Part shown: positions 53,442-62,277 of the stretch, piece after piece
Layout of the letters: each line of letters starts with the position of its first letter
Numbering within the stretch: the stretch's first letter is position 1
Position numbers and translations under genes: made by a program
The notes under the pieces: model-generated
Database searches by the model: none
What the model was told of the DNA's origin: nothing
Seen by the model: only the letters and a program-made list of their open reading frames with translations
DNA from: Paracoccus caeni
Lineage (GTDB): Bacteria; Pseudomonadota; Alphaproteobacteria; Rhodobacterales; Rhodobacteraceae
Reading direction: 5' to 3'
Assembly (NCBI RefSeq): GCF_016629665.1
Contig: NZ_JAEPRQ010000005.1
Location: 124,001 to 188,000, forward strand
DNA length: 64,000 nt

Positions 53442-53455
53442 TGTTAACGCTAACG
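53442..53455. promoter_or_regulatory. LacI-type operator upstream of zwf
   Basis: TGTTAACGCTAACG, 36 nt before the zwf ATG and 10 nt after the PIN gene stop. It is the reverse complement of the edd operator except for the last base. It implies a separate zwf promoter in the short gap after the PIN gene. Confidence 0.7.
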
Positions 53456-53491
53456 AAAGATATGAGAAGTGCTGACGTCAAGGAGGACAGC

Positions 53492-54943
53492 ATGGTTTCG
53501 CGCGTCATACCCGTGGAAGATTTCGACCTGGTGATTTTCGGTGCGACCGGCGATCTTGCCCATCGCAAGATCCTGCCCGGCCTGTTCCGCCGCTTCGAGG
53601 CGGGGCAAATTCCCGAAACCTCTCAGATCATTGGCGCGGCGCGCACGGAACAGGATGACGACGCTTTCCGCAAGGAGGCCGAGGCTTCGATTATCGAATT
53701 CGGCGGCGTCAAGAAAAGCAATCCGAATCTGGCGAAGTTTCTGCAACTGCTGGGCTATGTGCCGATCGACGCAAAGGGCGACGGCGGTTGGGAAGCGCTG
53801 AAAAGCCGCATCCGCGACGACAAGGTCCACGCCTTCTACTTCTCGGTCGCGCCCGCGCTATTCGGGGACATTGCCGAGCGGCTGGCGAATTACGGCATCG
53901 CCGATGAGGACAGCCGGATCGTCGTCGAAAAACCCTTTGGCCGCGATCTGGCCACCGCGAAGGCGCTGAACGCCACACTGGCCCAGCATTTTGCGGAACA
54001 TCAGATCTACCGGATCGATCACTATCTGGGCAAGGAAACGGTTCAGAACCTGATGGCCGTGCGCTTTGCCAACGTCCTGTTCGAGCCGCTGTGGAACGCG
54101 CAATACGTGGATCACGTCCAGATCACCGTGGCCGAAACGGTGGGCGTCGCCGGGCGTGGCAGCTATTACGACAAATCCGGGGCGATCCGGGACATGGTGC
54201 AGAACCACATGATGCAGCTTCTGTGCCTGATCGCGATGGAGCCGCCCTATCACTTCGATCCGAACGCCGTCCGCGATGAGAAGTTGAAGGTGATCCGCGC
54301 GCTGGAGCCGGTAGAGAACGGCGATATCGTTCGCGGCCAGTATCAGGGCGACGGCAAAAACGGCGGCTATCTGGAAGACGCCGAAGACCCGGATTCGCGC
54401 ACCGAAAGCTATGTGGCGATGAAGGTCCGCATCTCGAACTGGCGGTGGCAGGGCACGCCCTTCTATCTGCGCACCGGCAAGAAACTGCGGGCGCGGACCA
54501 GCGAGATCGCCATCATCTTCAAGGAACCGCCGCATTCGATCTTCGACGATACCGGCCATCCGAAAGCCAATGAACTTGTCATCCGCCTGCAACCCAACGA
54601 GGGTATGAACCTGAAGGTGATGATCAAGGAACCGGGGCCGGGCGGGATGCGGTTGGTGCAGGTGCCGCTGGACATGTCTTTCGCCGATGCGCTTGGGGCA
54701 GAGGGGGCCGATATGCCCGACGCCTATGAGCGGCTGATCATGGACGTGATCCGGGGCAACCAGACCCTGTTCATGCGCGGCGACGAGGTTGAGGCGGCAT
54801 GGGCCTGGACCGATCCGATCATTACCGCGTGGGAAGACAGCAAACGCCGTCCCGAACCCTATGACGCGGGATCTTCGGGACCGGAAGAGGCGTTGCGCCT
54901 GATGCACCGCGACAACCGACGCTGGAGGGAGATCAGGTCATGA
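53492..54943 (+). CDS. zwf: Glucose-6-phosphate 1-dehydrogenase
   Basis: 483-residue cytosolic enzyme that oxidises glucose 6-phosphate to 6-phosphogluconolactone with NADP (or NAD). The coenzyme motif is GATGDLAHRK at 17-26, and the substrate and catalytic motif RIDHYLGKETVQN is near residue 175. VEKPFGRDL and the C-terminal half with LRTGKKLRARTSEIAI are typical. ATG 53492 has AGGAGG upstream; the in-frame codon at 53438 lies before the operator and is rejected. First gene of zwf-pgl-pgi, overlapping pgl by 4 nt. Confidence 0.96.
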   Translation: MVSRVIPVEDFDLVIFGATGDLAHRKILPGLFRRFEAGQIPETSQIIGAARTEQDDDAFRKEAEASIIEFGGVKKSNPNLAKFLQLLGYVPIDAKGDGGWEALKSRIRDDKVHAFYFSVAPALFGDIAERLANYGIADEDSRIVVEKPFGRDLATAKALNATLAQHFAEHQIYRIDHYLGKETVQNLMAVRFANVLFEPLWNAQYVDHVQITVAETVGVAGRGSYYDKSGAIRDMVQNHMMQLLCLIAMEPPYHFDPNAVRDEKLKVIRALEPVENGDIVRGQYQGDGKNGGYLEDAEDPDSRTESYVAMKVRISNWRWQGTPFYLRTGKKLRARTSEIAIIFKEPPHSIFDDTGHPKANELVIRLQPNEGMNLKVMIKEPGPGGMRLVQVPLDMSFADALGAEGADMPDAYERLIMDVIRGNQTLFMRGDEVEAAWAWTDPIITAWEDSKRRPEPYDAGSSGPEEALRLMHRDNRRWREIRS

Positions 54944-55617
54944 GCATGGAGTTCATCGAATATCCCGACCGGGAGCTGCTGTCCCTGTCGCTGGCTGACA
55001 AGCTTGCCTCGCAACTGGCGCAGCATCTGCGCTCGAACGAAAAGGCCAGCTTTTGTGTGCCGGGCGGCACCACTCCGGTTCCGATCTTCGAGACTTTGAG
55101 CGGCACCGATCTGGACTGGGACCGGGTGACGATCTTTCTGGGCGACGAACGTTGGGTGGATGGCGAACACAAACGCTCGAACGGGCGGCTCTTGCGGCGG
55201 CATCTGTTGCGCGACAAGGCGGCGGCTGCGAATTACATCGACTTCTATACCGGCGATGAAAGCCCCGACGCGGCCGAGGCGGTTCTGGCCGAACGCCTGA
55301 CCCCGCATTTCCCGATCACGGTGGCGCTGCTGGGCATGGGCAATGACATGCATACCGCCAGCCTGTTCCCCGGTGCCGACCGTTTGGCCGAGGGGCTGTC
55401 GAATGACGCCCCGCCGGTTCTGGCGATGCGGGCCGAGGGCGCGGGTGAACCGCGCCTGACCCTGACCCGCCCGGTTCTGGCGAAAGCCATCAATATCCAT
55501 GTCCTGATCATGGGCCCGGAAAAGCGCGAGGCGCTGGAACAGGCGCAGAAGCTGGACCCGATCGAAGCCCCGATCCGCGCCTTCCTTGACGCGGCGACCG
55601 TCCACTGGGCCGAATAA
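54940..55617 (+). CDS. pgl: 6-phosphogluconolactonase
   Basis: 225-residue DevB-type lactonase that hydrolyses the zwf product to 6-phosphogluconate. Signature elements are [14 protein letters not shown] near residue 41 and [22 protein letters not shown] near residue 63, with [17 protein letters not shown] around 130. Length is normal for the DevB family. ATGA overlap with zwf and a 19-nt gap to pgi place it in the operon that feeds the Entner-Doudoroff pathway. Confidence 0.94.
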   Translation: MSMEFIEYPDRELLSLSLADKLASQLAQHLRSNEKASFCVPGGTTPVPIFETLSGTDLDWDRVTIFLGDERWVDGEHKRSNGRLLRRHLLRDKAAAANYIDFYTGDESPDAAEAVLAERLTPHFPITVALLGMGNDMHTASLFPGADRLAEGLSNDAPPVLAMRAEGAGEPRLTLTRPVLAKAINIHVLIMGPEKREALEQAQKLDPIEAPIRAFLDAATVHWAE

Positions 55618-55636
55618 CGCTGAGGAGCCTCCCCCG

Positions 55637-57247
55637 ATGACCGATAAATGGAGCCGGTTGAAATCCTACCGTCAGTCGCAGGGGGATTGTCGGATCACCG
55701 ATCTGTTCGCCCGTGATGAAGACCGGGCCGACGGTTTCTGTACCAGTGCCGATGGTCTGGCCTTCGACTGGTCGAAAACACTGATCGATGCGGGCGCGCG
55801 CGATCTGCTGATCGAACTGGCGGAAGGCGCCGACGTGGCGGGTCGCCGCGACGCGATGTTCACCGGCCAGAAGATCAATGAGACCGAGGGCCGGGCGGTC
55901 CTGCACACGGCGCTGCGCAATCTGTCGGGCAGCGTTCAGGTGGATGGTCAGGATGTCATGCCCGAGGTGCGGCGGATCCACGACCTGATGGCCGATTTCG
56001 CCCGTGACGTGCGGTCGGGCGCGTTTACGGGGCAGGGCGGCAAGATCACCGATGTCGTGAATATCGGCATCGGCGGCTCCGATCTTGGTCCGTTCATGGC
56101 GGTGCTGGCGATGGCGCCCTATCATGACGGTCCGCGGACGCATTTCGTCTCGAATGTCGATGGCGCGGATATTGCCGATACGCTGAAGGGTCTGGACCCG
56201 GCGACCACGCTGGTCATCGTGGCCTCGAAAACCTTCACCACCATCGAGACGATGACCAATGCCCGCACCGCGCGGGACTGGATGGCGAAGGTCGTCAGCG
56301 AACCTGCGGCGCAATTTGCGGCCCTGTCTTCGGCCACCGACAAGACCGCTGAATTCGGCATCGACGCATCGCGCGTGTTCGGTTTCGAAGATTGGGTTGG
56401 CGGGCGTTATTCGGTCTGGGGCCCGATCGGTTTGTCGCTGATGCTGGCAATCGGGCCAGAGCGGTTCGATGAATTTCTGGCGGGCGGCGCGGCGATGGAC
56501 AGCCATTTCCGCGAGGCACCTTTCGCGGAAAACCTGCCGGTCCTGCTGGCCTTGGTCGGCATCTGGCACCACCAGATCTGCGGTTTTCCGACCCGCGCAG
56601 TTCTGCCCTATGACAACCGCCTGATCCGGCTGCCTGCCTATCTGCAACAGCTTGAGATGGAATCGAATGGCAAGGGCGTGGCGATGGACGGAGCCTCGCT
56701 TGAGGTGCCGTCAGGTCCGGTCGTCTGGGGCGAGCCCGGCACCAATGGCCAGCACGCGTTCTACCAGTTGATCCATCAGGGCACGATGCCGGTGCCTTGC
56801 GAATTCATCCTCGCCGCGAATGGCCACGAGGATGAGCTTGCCCATCACCACATCCTGCTGGCCGCGAATTGCCTCGCCCAGTCCGAGGCGCTGATGCGCG
56901 GCCGGACGCTGGACGAGGCGCTGGCGCTGATGGCGGCGAAGGGTCTGGAAGGGGCAGAGCTTGACCGTCAGGCCCGCCACCGCGTCTTCCCCGGCAACCG
57001 TCCGTCCACGACGCTGCTGATCGGGCAACTGACGCCCTTCACGCTGGGCCAGATCGTCGCGCTTTATGAGCATCGGGTGTTTGTCGAGGGCGTGATCCTT
57101 GGCATCAACAGCTTCGATCAATGGGGTGTCGAACTGGGCAAGGAACTGGCCCTGAAGGTCGAGCCGCTTCTGAAGGGCGAGGATGCACCGGGTCATGATC
57201 CCTCGACCGAACATCTGGCCGAACTGTTCCGCGAAATGCGCGGCTGA
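55637..57247 (+). CDS. pgi: Glucose-6-phosphate isomerase
   Basis: 536-residue enzyme interconverting glucose and fructose 6-phosphates. Both signatures are present: [20 protein letters not shown] with [13 protein letters not shown] (SIS domain 1), and the C-terminal [22 protein letters not shown] and [25 protein letters not shown] followed by [20 protein letters not shown]. The catalytic Glu lies in [10 protein letters not shown] and His/Lys follow. ATG has a GAGGAG site. With zwf and pgl it completes a unit recycling fructose 6-phosphate into the ED pathway. A GC hairpin closes the operon 8 nt downstream. Confidence 0.96.
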   Translation: MTDKWSRLKSYRQSQGDCRITDLFARDEDRADGFCTSADGLAFDWSKTLIDAGARDLLIELAEGADVAGRRDAMFTGQKINETEGRAVLHTALRNLSGSVQVDGQDVMPEVRRIHDLMADFARDVRSGAFTGQGGKITDVVNIGIGGSDLGPFMAVLAMAPYHDGPRTHFVSNVDGADIADTLKGLDPATTLVIVASKTFTTIETMTNARTARDWMAKVVSEPAAQFAALSSATDKTAEFGIDASRVFGFEDWVGGRYSVWGPIGLSLMLAIGPERFDEFLAGGAAMDSHFREAPFAENLPVLLALVGIWHHQICGFPTRAVLPYDNRLIRLPAYLQQLEMESNGKGVAMDGASLEVPSGPVVWGEPGTNGQHAFYQLIHQGTMPVPCEFILAANGHEDELAHHHILLAANCLAQSEALMRGRTLDEALALMAAKGLEGAELDRQARHRVFPGNRPSTTLLIGQLTPFTLGQIVALYEHRVFVEGVILGINSFDQWGVELGKELALKVEPLLKGEDAPGHDPSTEHLAELFREMRG

Positions 57248-57255
57248 GACGAGGC

Positions 57256-57274
57256 GGGGGGCGATATGCCCCCC
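57256..57274 (+). terminator. Terminator hairpin of the zwf-pgl-pgi operon
   Basis: Stem GGGGGGC/GCCCCCC with loop GATAT, 8 nt after the pgi stop, followed by AGCCATCTTTCG. No long T-run. The position between convergent pgi and the TetR gene supports a terminator. Confidence 0.65.
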
Positions 57275-57353
57275 AGCCATCTTTCGCACACATTGCTTGC
57301 GTCCTCGAAATATCCAGCCTGAATGATCCGCGCGGCAGGGGCGGCGGCGCAGA

Positions 57354-57947
57354 TCAGTCGATATAGGAAAAGCCGGGGATGACGGTCGCGACATCAGGCG
57401 GCGCGATACCGCCGCAGCGCGCCGTTCCCGCTTCCTGTGAAGCATAGAGATGCGCATAGCCGTGGACGAACGACCACAGCATCATCTCGGTCCGCAAGGC
57501 CGCGTCGGGTCCGCTGGCCTTGTCCCAGTCGATACGCTCGGCAATCCCTTTCAGCACCGCATAACTTTCCCGCGCCGCAGCAGTCAGGTCCGGGTCGCGC
57601 AAGGTGCCGCGCACAGGTGAAAACATCAGGGCGAACAGGGCGGGATTTTCCCGGGCGAACCGGACATAGCCGTGCATCGCCGCCGCCAACTGCTCAGGGC
57701 GCGATGATTCCGGCGTGATGCCTTCCTGCATATAGGCTTTGTGGCGACGGTATCCTTCCGCAGCGATTGCCGCCAGCAGACCGTTCAGACCGTCGAAGTG
57801 ATTGCGCGGCGCCGCGTGGCTTACCCCTGCTTTCGCGGCGATTGCGCGCAAGGACAGGCCGGGCAATCCCTCTTCTTCGAGAATGTCGATGCCAGCCCGC
57901 AACAGCGCGTTCTTGAGATCGCCGTGATGGTATTTCCGTGCCTTCAT
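57354..57947 (-). CDS. TetR family transcriptional regulator
   Basis: 197-residue repressor-type protein. The N-terminal helix-turn-helix (about residues 8-54) reads LKNALLRAGIDILEEEGLPG followed by LSLRAIAAKAGVSHAAPRNHF; the C-terminal ligand domain resembles the WHG branch (FARENPALFALMFSP, MLWSFVHGYAHLY). Ligand unknown. It is divergent from two membrane genes, and a 19-bp quasi-palindrome lies in between, so it probably controls these and itself. It converges on pgi. Confidence 0.88.
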   Translation of the reverse strand: MKARKYHHGDLKNALLRAGIDILEEEGLPGLSLRAIAAKAGVSHAAPRNHFDGLNGLLAAIAAEGYRRHKAYMQEGITPESSRPEQLAAAMHGYVRFARENPALFALMFSPVRGTLRDPDLTAAARESYAVLKGIAERIDWDKASGPDAALRTEMMLWSFVHGYAHLYASQEAGTARCGGIAPPDVATVIPGFSYID

Positions 57948-58013
57948 GGGGCGGTTCTATGCCGAGTTGTTTCCACTGTCTACATTCTGCTTGTCGTAGG
58001 ACGCTTTTCGCGT

Positions 58014-58032
58014 ATGTTTACGATGTAAATAT
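58014..58032. promoter_or_regulatory. Candidate TetR operator
   Basis: ATGTTTACGATGTAAATAT: inner arms TTTAC/GTAAA are perfect around GAT, and the outer bases continue the symmetry with one mismatch per side. It lies in the divergent promoter region between the TetR gene and the ABA4-like gene. Confidence 0.55.
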
Positions 58033-58101
58033 CAGTTCGATCAGGTCCATTTTTCTTACAGTCATATCCGCGTCGGCAACGACGGACTATGGAGGATTGC
58101 G

Positions 58102-58551
58102 ATGGAATGGGAAGCCGTTTTCGGCCTTGTGAACATGCTGGCTTTGGCATGTTGGGCGGTTCTGATCGTCATGCCCCGGGCCGGCCGTTGGGCCTATCTG
58201 GGTGTCGCGCCGCGATGGGTGGTGCCGCTGGTCTTCTCGGCGCTTTATACGATGCTGGTGATGATCTATTTCGCCGAAACGGGTGGAGGCTATGACTCGG
58301 TCGCGGCGGTGCGAAGGCTGTTCGCCTCGGACCCGATGCTGTTGGCGGGCTGGCTGCACTTTCTTGCCTTCGACCTTTTGGTGGGCTGCCTGATCGCCGA
58401 CCGGATGGACCGCGCAGGCGTCCACCGCGTCGTGCAGGCCGGGCCGCTTCTGGCGGTGTTCCTGTTCGGACCGGCGGGCTTGCTGTTTGGTCTGGCGGTT
58501 GAGCTGGCTTACCGTGCCCAGAACGCGCGTAGGACGGGGGGCGAGGGATGA
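58102..58551 (+). CDS. ABA4-like family membrane protein
   Basis: 149-residue inner-membrane protein with four helices. It matches the ABA4-like/DUF4281 family: FGLVNMLALACWAVLIVMPR, then FSALYTMLVMIYF, the FASDPMLLAGWLHFLAFDLLVG block, and PAGLLFGLAVELAYR. The plant relative ABA4 is needed for neoxanthin formation; in bacteria the role is unknown. GGAGG precedes the ATG by 6 nt. It overlaps the next gene by 4 nt (ATGA), so the two form one unit controlled by the divergent TetR gene. Confidence 0.8.
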   Translation: MEWEAVFGLVNMLALACWAVLIVMPRAGRWAYLGVAPRWVVPLVFSALYTMLVMIYFAETGGGYDSVAAVRRLFASDPMLLAGWLHFLAFDLLVGCLIADRMDRAGVHRVVQAGPLLAVFLFGPAGLLFGLAVELAYRAQNARRTGGEG

Positions 58552-59351
58552 CCGTCACGGCAAAGATTACCGACGACGCCGGGCCTGCGACGCGGATATA
58601 CGGCGCCTTGACGATCATCTCTCTGGCGCTTGCGGCGATCATGCTTCCACCGCTGCTGCTGGATCAGCGCCGGCTTGATGGCATCGGGGTCTGGCTCAAG
58701 CCGATGAAGTTCTCGCTGTCATTCTGCGTGTATTTCGCGACCTTGGCGCTGGTTGAAAACCGTCTGACGCCGGAGGCATTGAATGGCCGTCCGATGCGCT
58801 GGACGGGTATGGTGATCGCCGGAGCCTTCATCTTCGAGATGGGCTATATCATGACGCAGGCCGGTCGCGCCGAGCATTCGCATTTCAACGAAACCACGCC
58901 CCATCATAGCGTTATGTATATGCTGATGGGCATCGGTGCCGTCTGCCTGGTCTGTGGTGCCGCGGTCGTCGGATGGGTCGCGCGGCGCGATATCCACGCC
59001 CGCTTTGGGCCTGCCCTACGCGAGGGCGTGTTTCTTGGCCTGACCGTTTCGTTGATTCCGACGCTTCTCATCGCCGGGTATCTTGGCCGCAACGGCTCTC
59101 ATTTTGTTGGGTTTCACCCCGAAAATGCGCCGGTCATACCGCTGTTCGGCTGGTCGCTGGCGACGGGCGATTTGCGCCCGGCGCATTTCCTGTCTCTGCA
59201 TGCGATGCAGGTGCTGCCAATTGCCGGGTTGCTGTTTGACTGGCGGCATATCGGTATCCGCCCCCTATGGCTTGTGGCCGGTATCTACGTCCTGCTGTGC
59301 CTGGCCCTCTTCTCTCAGGCTCTCATGGGACTTCCGCTGATCCGCCTGTGA
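58548..59351 (+). CDS. Hypothetical polytopic membrane protein
   Basis: 267-residue protein with about seven hydrophobic segments (near 20-38, 52-70, 85-103, 122-145, 160-180, 205-230 and 238-260). I do not recognise the family. Notable polar residues include H-rich stretches (AEHSHFNETTPHHSVMYM near 108-125 and HFLSLHAMQVLP near 210) that could bind metal or haem. It is cotranscribed with the ABA4-like gene and probably shares its function; that is inference from the overlap. Confidence 0.65.
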   Translation: MTVTAKITDDAGPATRIYGALTIISLALAAIMLPPLLLDQRRLDGIGVWLKPMKFSLSFCVYFATLALVENRLTPEALNGRPMRWTGMVIAGAFIFEMGYIMTQAGRAEHSHFNETTPHHSVMYMLMGIGAVCLVCGAAVVGWVARRDIHARFGPALREGVFLGLTVSLIPTLLIAGYLGRNGSHFVGFHPENAPVIPLFGWSLATGDLRPAHFLSLHAMQVLPIAGLLFDWRHIGIRPLWLVAGIYVLLCLALFSQALMGLPLIRL

Positions 59352-59485
59352 GCGCGCGTCCGATCAAAGGGCAGAGCGTTGCATGGCCCCCAATAGATAT
59401 TTTCACCACCAAAGCACGCATGGCCGGGCTTTCCCTTGCCCCGACGAATGATTAGGTTCGGGCGGACCAGAAGGATCGGGGGCAT

Positions 59486-60514
59486 ATGTCGTTTTTCGGT
59501 AAACTGCGCGAGCGGCTGACACGCTCTTCGTCGAAGATCGGCGAAGGTCTGGACGGGATCGTGGGCGAAGGCGCGCCCGAGCCAGCCGCCGACCCGACCC
59601 CCGTGCCCGATCCCATCGTACCCGCCCCCGCGACCGGCTTCGTTGGCCGCCTCTTTGGTCGCGCCGATGCCCAGCCCGAGGAACCACGCCGGGCCTTGGA
59701 TGACGAGATGCTGGAAGAGCTGGAGAATATGTTGGTTCAGGCCGATCTTGGCGTCGAGACCGCCCTGCGCGTGACCGCCAATATCGCCGAAGGTAGGATG
59801 GGGCGCCGCCTGTCCTCGACCGAGTTAAAGGAATTGCTGGCGGGTGAGATCGCCCGGATCATGGCCCCGGTCGCCCGTCCTTTGCCGCTATATCCGAAAA
59901 AGCCGCAGGTGGTGCTGGTCGTCGGCGTCAACGGTGCGGGCAAGACCACCACCATCGGCAAACTGGCAAGCCAGTTCCGCGCGGCGGGTAAATCCGTGGT
60001 GATTGCCGCGGGCGATACGTTCCGCGCCGCAGCGGTCGAGCAGTTGCAGGTCTGGGGTCAGCGAGCGGGTGTGCCGGTCATGGTCGCGGCGCAAGGCTCG
60101 GACCCGGCAAGTCTTGCTTTCGATGCGATGACCAAGGCCGAGGCCGACGGTGCCGATCTTCTGATGATCGACACGGCTGGTCGCCTGCAGAACCGTCAGG
60201 ATCTGATGGAGGAACTGGCAAAGATCGTCCGCGTCATCCGCAAGAAAGACCCCTCGGCGCCCCATAACACGCTGCTGGTGCTGGATGCAACGACCGGGCA
60301 AAACGCGCTCAATCAGGTCGAGACGTTCCAGAAACTTGCCGATGTCTCGGGTCTCGTGATGACCAAACTGGACGGCACCGCGCGCGGTGGCGTGCTGGTC
60401 GCCTTGGCCGACCGCTTCGGCCTGCCGATCCATGCCATCGGTGTTGGCGAACAGATCGACGACCTAGACGCCTTCGATGCGAACGACTTTGCCCGCGCCC
60501 TTGTCGGTCTCTGA
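59486..60514 (+). CDS. ftsY: Signal recognition particle receptor FtsY
   Basis: 342-residue GTPase that docks the SRP-ribosome complex at the membrane. A short acidic, Pro-rich A region (about 25-70, PAADPTPVPDPIVPAPA) is followed by the N domain and G domain: P-loop GVNGAGKTTTIGKLA near residue 148, DTFRAAAVEQL, DTAGRLQ, the TKLDGTARGG motif and the C-terminal GVGEQIDDLDAFD. Length is usual for alphaproteobacteria. It is convergent with hisG, with 12 nt between stops. Start by GGGGGC 5 nt upstream. Confidence 0.96.
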   Translation: MSFFGKLRERLTRSSSKIGEGLDGIVGEGAPEPAADPTPVPDPIVPAPATGFVGRLFGRADAQPEEPRRALDDEMLEELENMLVQADLGVETALRVTANIAEGRMGRRLSSTELKELLAGEIARIMAPVARPLPLYPKKPQVVLVVGVNGAGKTTTIGKLASQFRAAGKSVVIAAGDTFRAAAVEQLQVWGQRAGVPVMVAAQGSDPASLAFDAMTKAEADGADLLMIDTAGRLQNRQDLMEELAKIVRVIRKKDPSAPHNTLLVLDATTGQNALNQVETFQKLADVSGLVMTKLDGTARGGVLVALADRFGLPIHAIGVGEQIDDLDAFDANDFARALVGL

Positions 60515-60526
60515 TTTCTTCGTTGT

Positions 60527-61219
60527 CTAAATACCGTCTGTCGCGGCCACGCCAAGCTGCGCCAGAAATTTCCGCATCCCGCCATCCATCGCCGCGCGAT
60601 TGGCGAAGAGCGTCGCCTGCGACCGCAAGATCGGCTCTCCCGCGAGTATCTTCAGATTGTTCGCCTGAAGGGTTGCGCCGGAACTGGTGATATCCGCAAT
60701 CGCCTCGGCGGTCTGATTGGCCACTGTGCCCTCGGTCGCGCCTTGCGAATCGACAAGCTGGTAATCGGCCACCTCATGCTGGGCCAGCCATGCCCGGACC
60801 AGCCGGTGATATTTCGTCGCGATCCGCAGCCGGAAGCCATGCACAGCCCGGAAATCGCGGGCGATGCTGGCCAAATCGTCCAGCCCCTCGCAATCGCGCC
60901 AGCATTCCGGCACCGCAAGGATCAGATCGGCATGTCCGAAGCCCATAGGCGCCACCTCGGCCAAATCGGATGCCCAGCCGGGCAGCTTTTCCCGCACCAG
61001 ATCGGTGCCGGTCACGCCCAGTTCGATCCGTCCGGCCGCCAATTCGCGCGGAATCTCGCCCGCCGACAGCAGCACCAGCGAGACACCATCCGCCCCCTCG
61101 ACCCGGCCTGCATATTCGCGATCCGAACCGGCACGCGACAGCCGCACACCACGGGCCGCGAACCAGTCGAAAGTCTGCTCCATCAGTCGCCCCTTGGACG
61201 GTACGCCCAGCCGGATCAT
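60527..61219 (-). CDS. hisG: ATP phosphoribosyltransferase, short form
   Basis: 230-residue HisG of the short type, which lacks the C-terminal regulatory domain and requires HisZ. It joins ATP and PRPP in the first step of histidine synthesis. Recognisable parts are [30 protein letters not shown] and the PRPP loop region EAIADITSSGATLQANNLKIL with the E-x-x-x-D-I-x-x-S-G-x-T pattern. Its start overlaps the hisZ stop by 4 nt (ATGA), so synthesis of the two subunits is coupled. Confidence 0.94.
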   Translation of the reverse strand: MIRLGVPSKGRLMEQTFDWFAARGVRLSRAGSDREYAGRVEGADGVSLVLLSAGEIPRELAAGRIELGVTGTDLVREKLPGWASDLAEVAPMGFGHADLILAVPECWRDCEGLDDLASIARDFRAVHGFRLRIATKYHRLVRAWLAQHEVADYQLVDSQGATEGTVANQTAEAIADITSSGATLQANNLKILAGEPILRSQATLFANRAAMDGGMRKFLAQLGVAATDGI

Positions 61220-62277
61220 TGTCCCGCCTCCAGTTCCGCGATCAGGCCGGGACGGATGATGCCGCCGACGGCAGGAATGGCGCGGCCCTTGCCCAGCACC
61301 GCCATCAGCGCGTCATAGCGCCCGCCCGTCGCGACCGGGGGCCAGTCGGCGTGGCGGGACAGGAAGCTGAAGGTGAAGCCGTCGTAATATTCCATATTGT
61401 GCCGCCCGTGGCTGGCATCGAAGATGATCGTTGCCGGATCGATCCCCAACCGGGCGATATGGGCGAACCGATCGGCGATCCGGCTGACGGCCTCGCTGAT
61501 CGCGGGGACCTCGGTGGCAAGTTCGGTCAGGCGTTCCAATGCCAGCGGCGCGATGTCCCGCACCGCGAACAGCCGCGACAGCCGGTCGGACCAGATGGCG
61601 GGCAGGGCAGGTTCAGCCCCGTCGGACTGCAATCGTGCGATCCGCGCCGCCATCTCATCCTCGCCGCGCAGCCCGGCCCAAGGCACCGCGCCCGCCGCGA
61701 AATCCCTTGAACGGGGAGGGGCAGAGAACCGGTCCAGCAACCGCTGAAACCGCCCCGGCCGCCAGATGTGGTGCAGCAGCGCATCGCAGCGCGCGGCGGG
61801 CAGGGGCAGGCCGCGCACGGCGTCCAGAAGCAGGCCCATATCGCCGGTTTCCGCCGTCAGATCGTAACCCGCAAGCTGGTGGTAGAACAAAGCAAAGGTT
61901 TCCGCATCTGCCCCAGCCTCGCGGCTGAACAGCTCGAACCCGCATTGCAGATATTCGTTGTCGCGCGGGTTCTCGGGGCGGGTATCGCCCATGTCCTGCT
62001 TGCGAAAAACCTCGCCCAGATAGCAATAGCGGGCAGGCTCGGCCCCGCCCGACATGTGCATCTGCACGACCGGCACGGTGAAATCCGGGCGCAACATCAC
62101 CTCGCCCCGGATCGGGTCGGTGGTAACATAGGCGCGGGCGCGGATATCCTCGCCGTAAAGATCCAGCAGCGTTTCAGCAGGCAGCAGCAGATCGGGCGCA
62201 ACCTCGACCGCCCCGGCCTCACGGAACCCGTCCAGCAGGCGCTGCCCGATCCGCTGCTTGTCGCGCTTCGGGATCAT
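61216..62277 (-). CDS. hisZ: ATP phosphoribosyltransferase regulatory subunit
   Basis: 353-residue paralogue of histidyl-tRNA synthetase that lost aminoacylation and serves as the regulatory subunit of short-form HisG. The class II core remains ([44 protein letters not shown]), but the anticodon-binding domain is missing and the histidine loop is altered. It lies between hisS, the likely ancestor-type paralogue, and hisG with ATGA overlaps on both sides, the typical Rhodobacteraceae order. Confidence 0.92.
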   Translation of the reverse strand: MIPKRDKQRIGQRLLDGFREAGAVEVAPDLLLPAETLLDLYGEDIRARAYVTTDPIRGEVMLRPDFTVPVVQMHMSGGAEPARYCYLGEVFRKQDMGDTRPENPRDNEYLQCGFELFSREAGADAETFALFYHQLAGYDLTAETGDMGLLLDAVRGLPLPAARCDALLHHIWRPGRFQRLLDRFSAPPRSRDFAAGAVPWAGLRGEDEMAARIARLQSDGAEPALPAIWSDRLSRLFAVRDIAPLALERLTELATEVPAISEAVSRIADRFAHIARLGIDPATIIFDASHGRHNMEYYDGFTFSFLSRHADWPPVATGGRYDALMAVLGKGRAIPAVGGIIRPGLIAELEAGQ

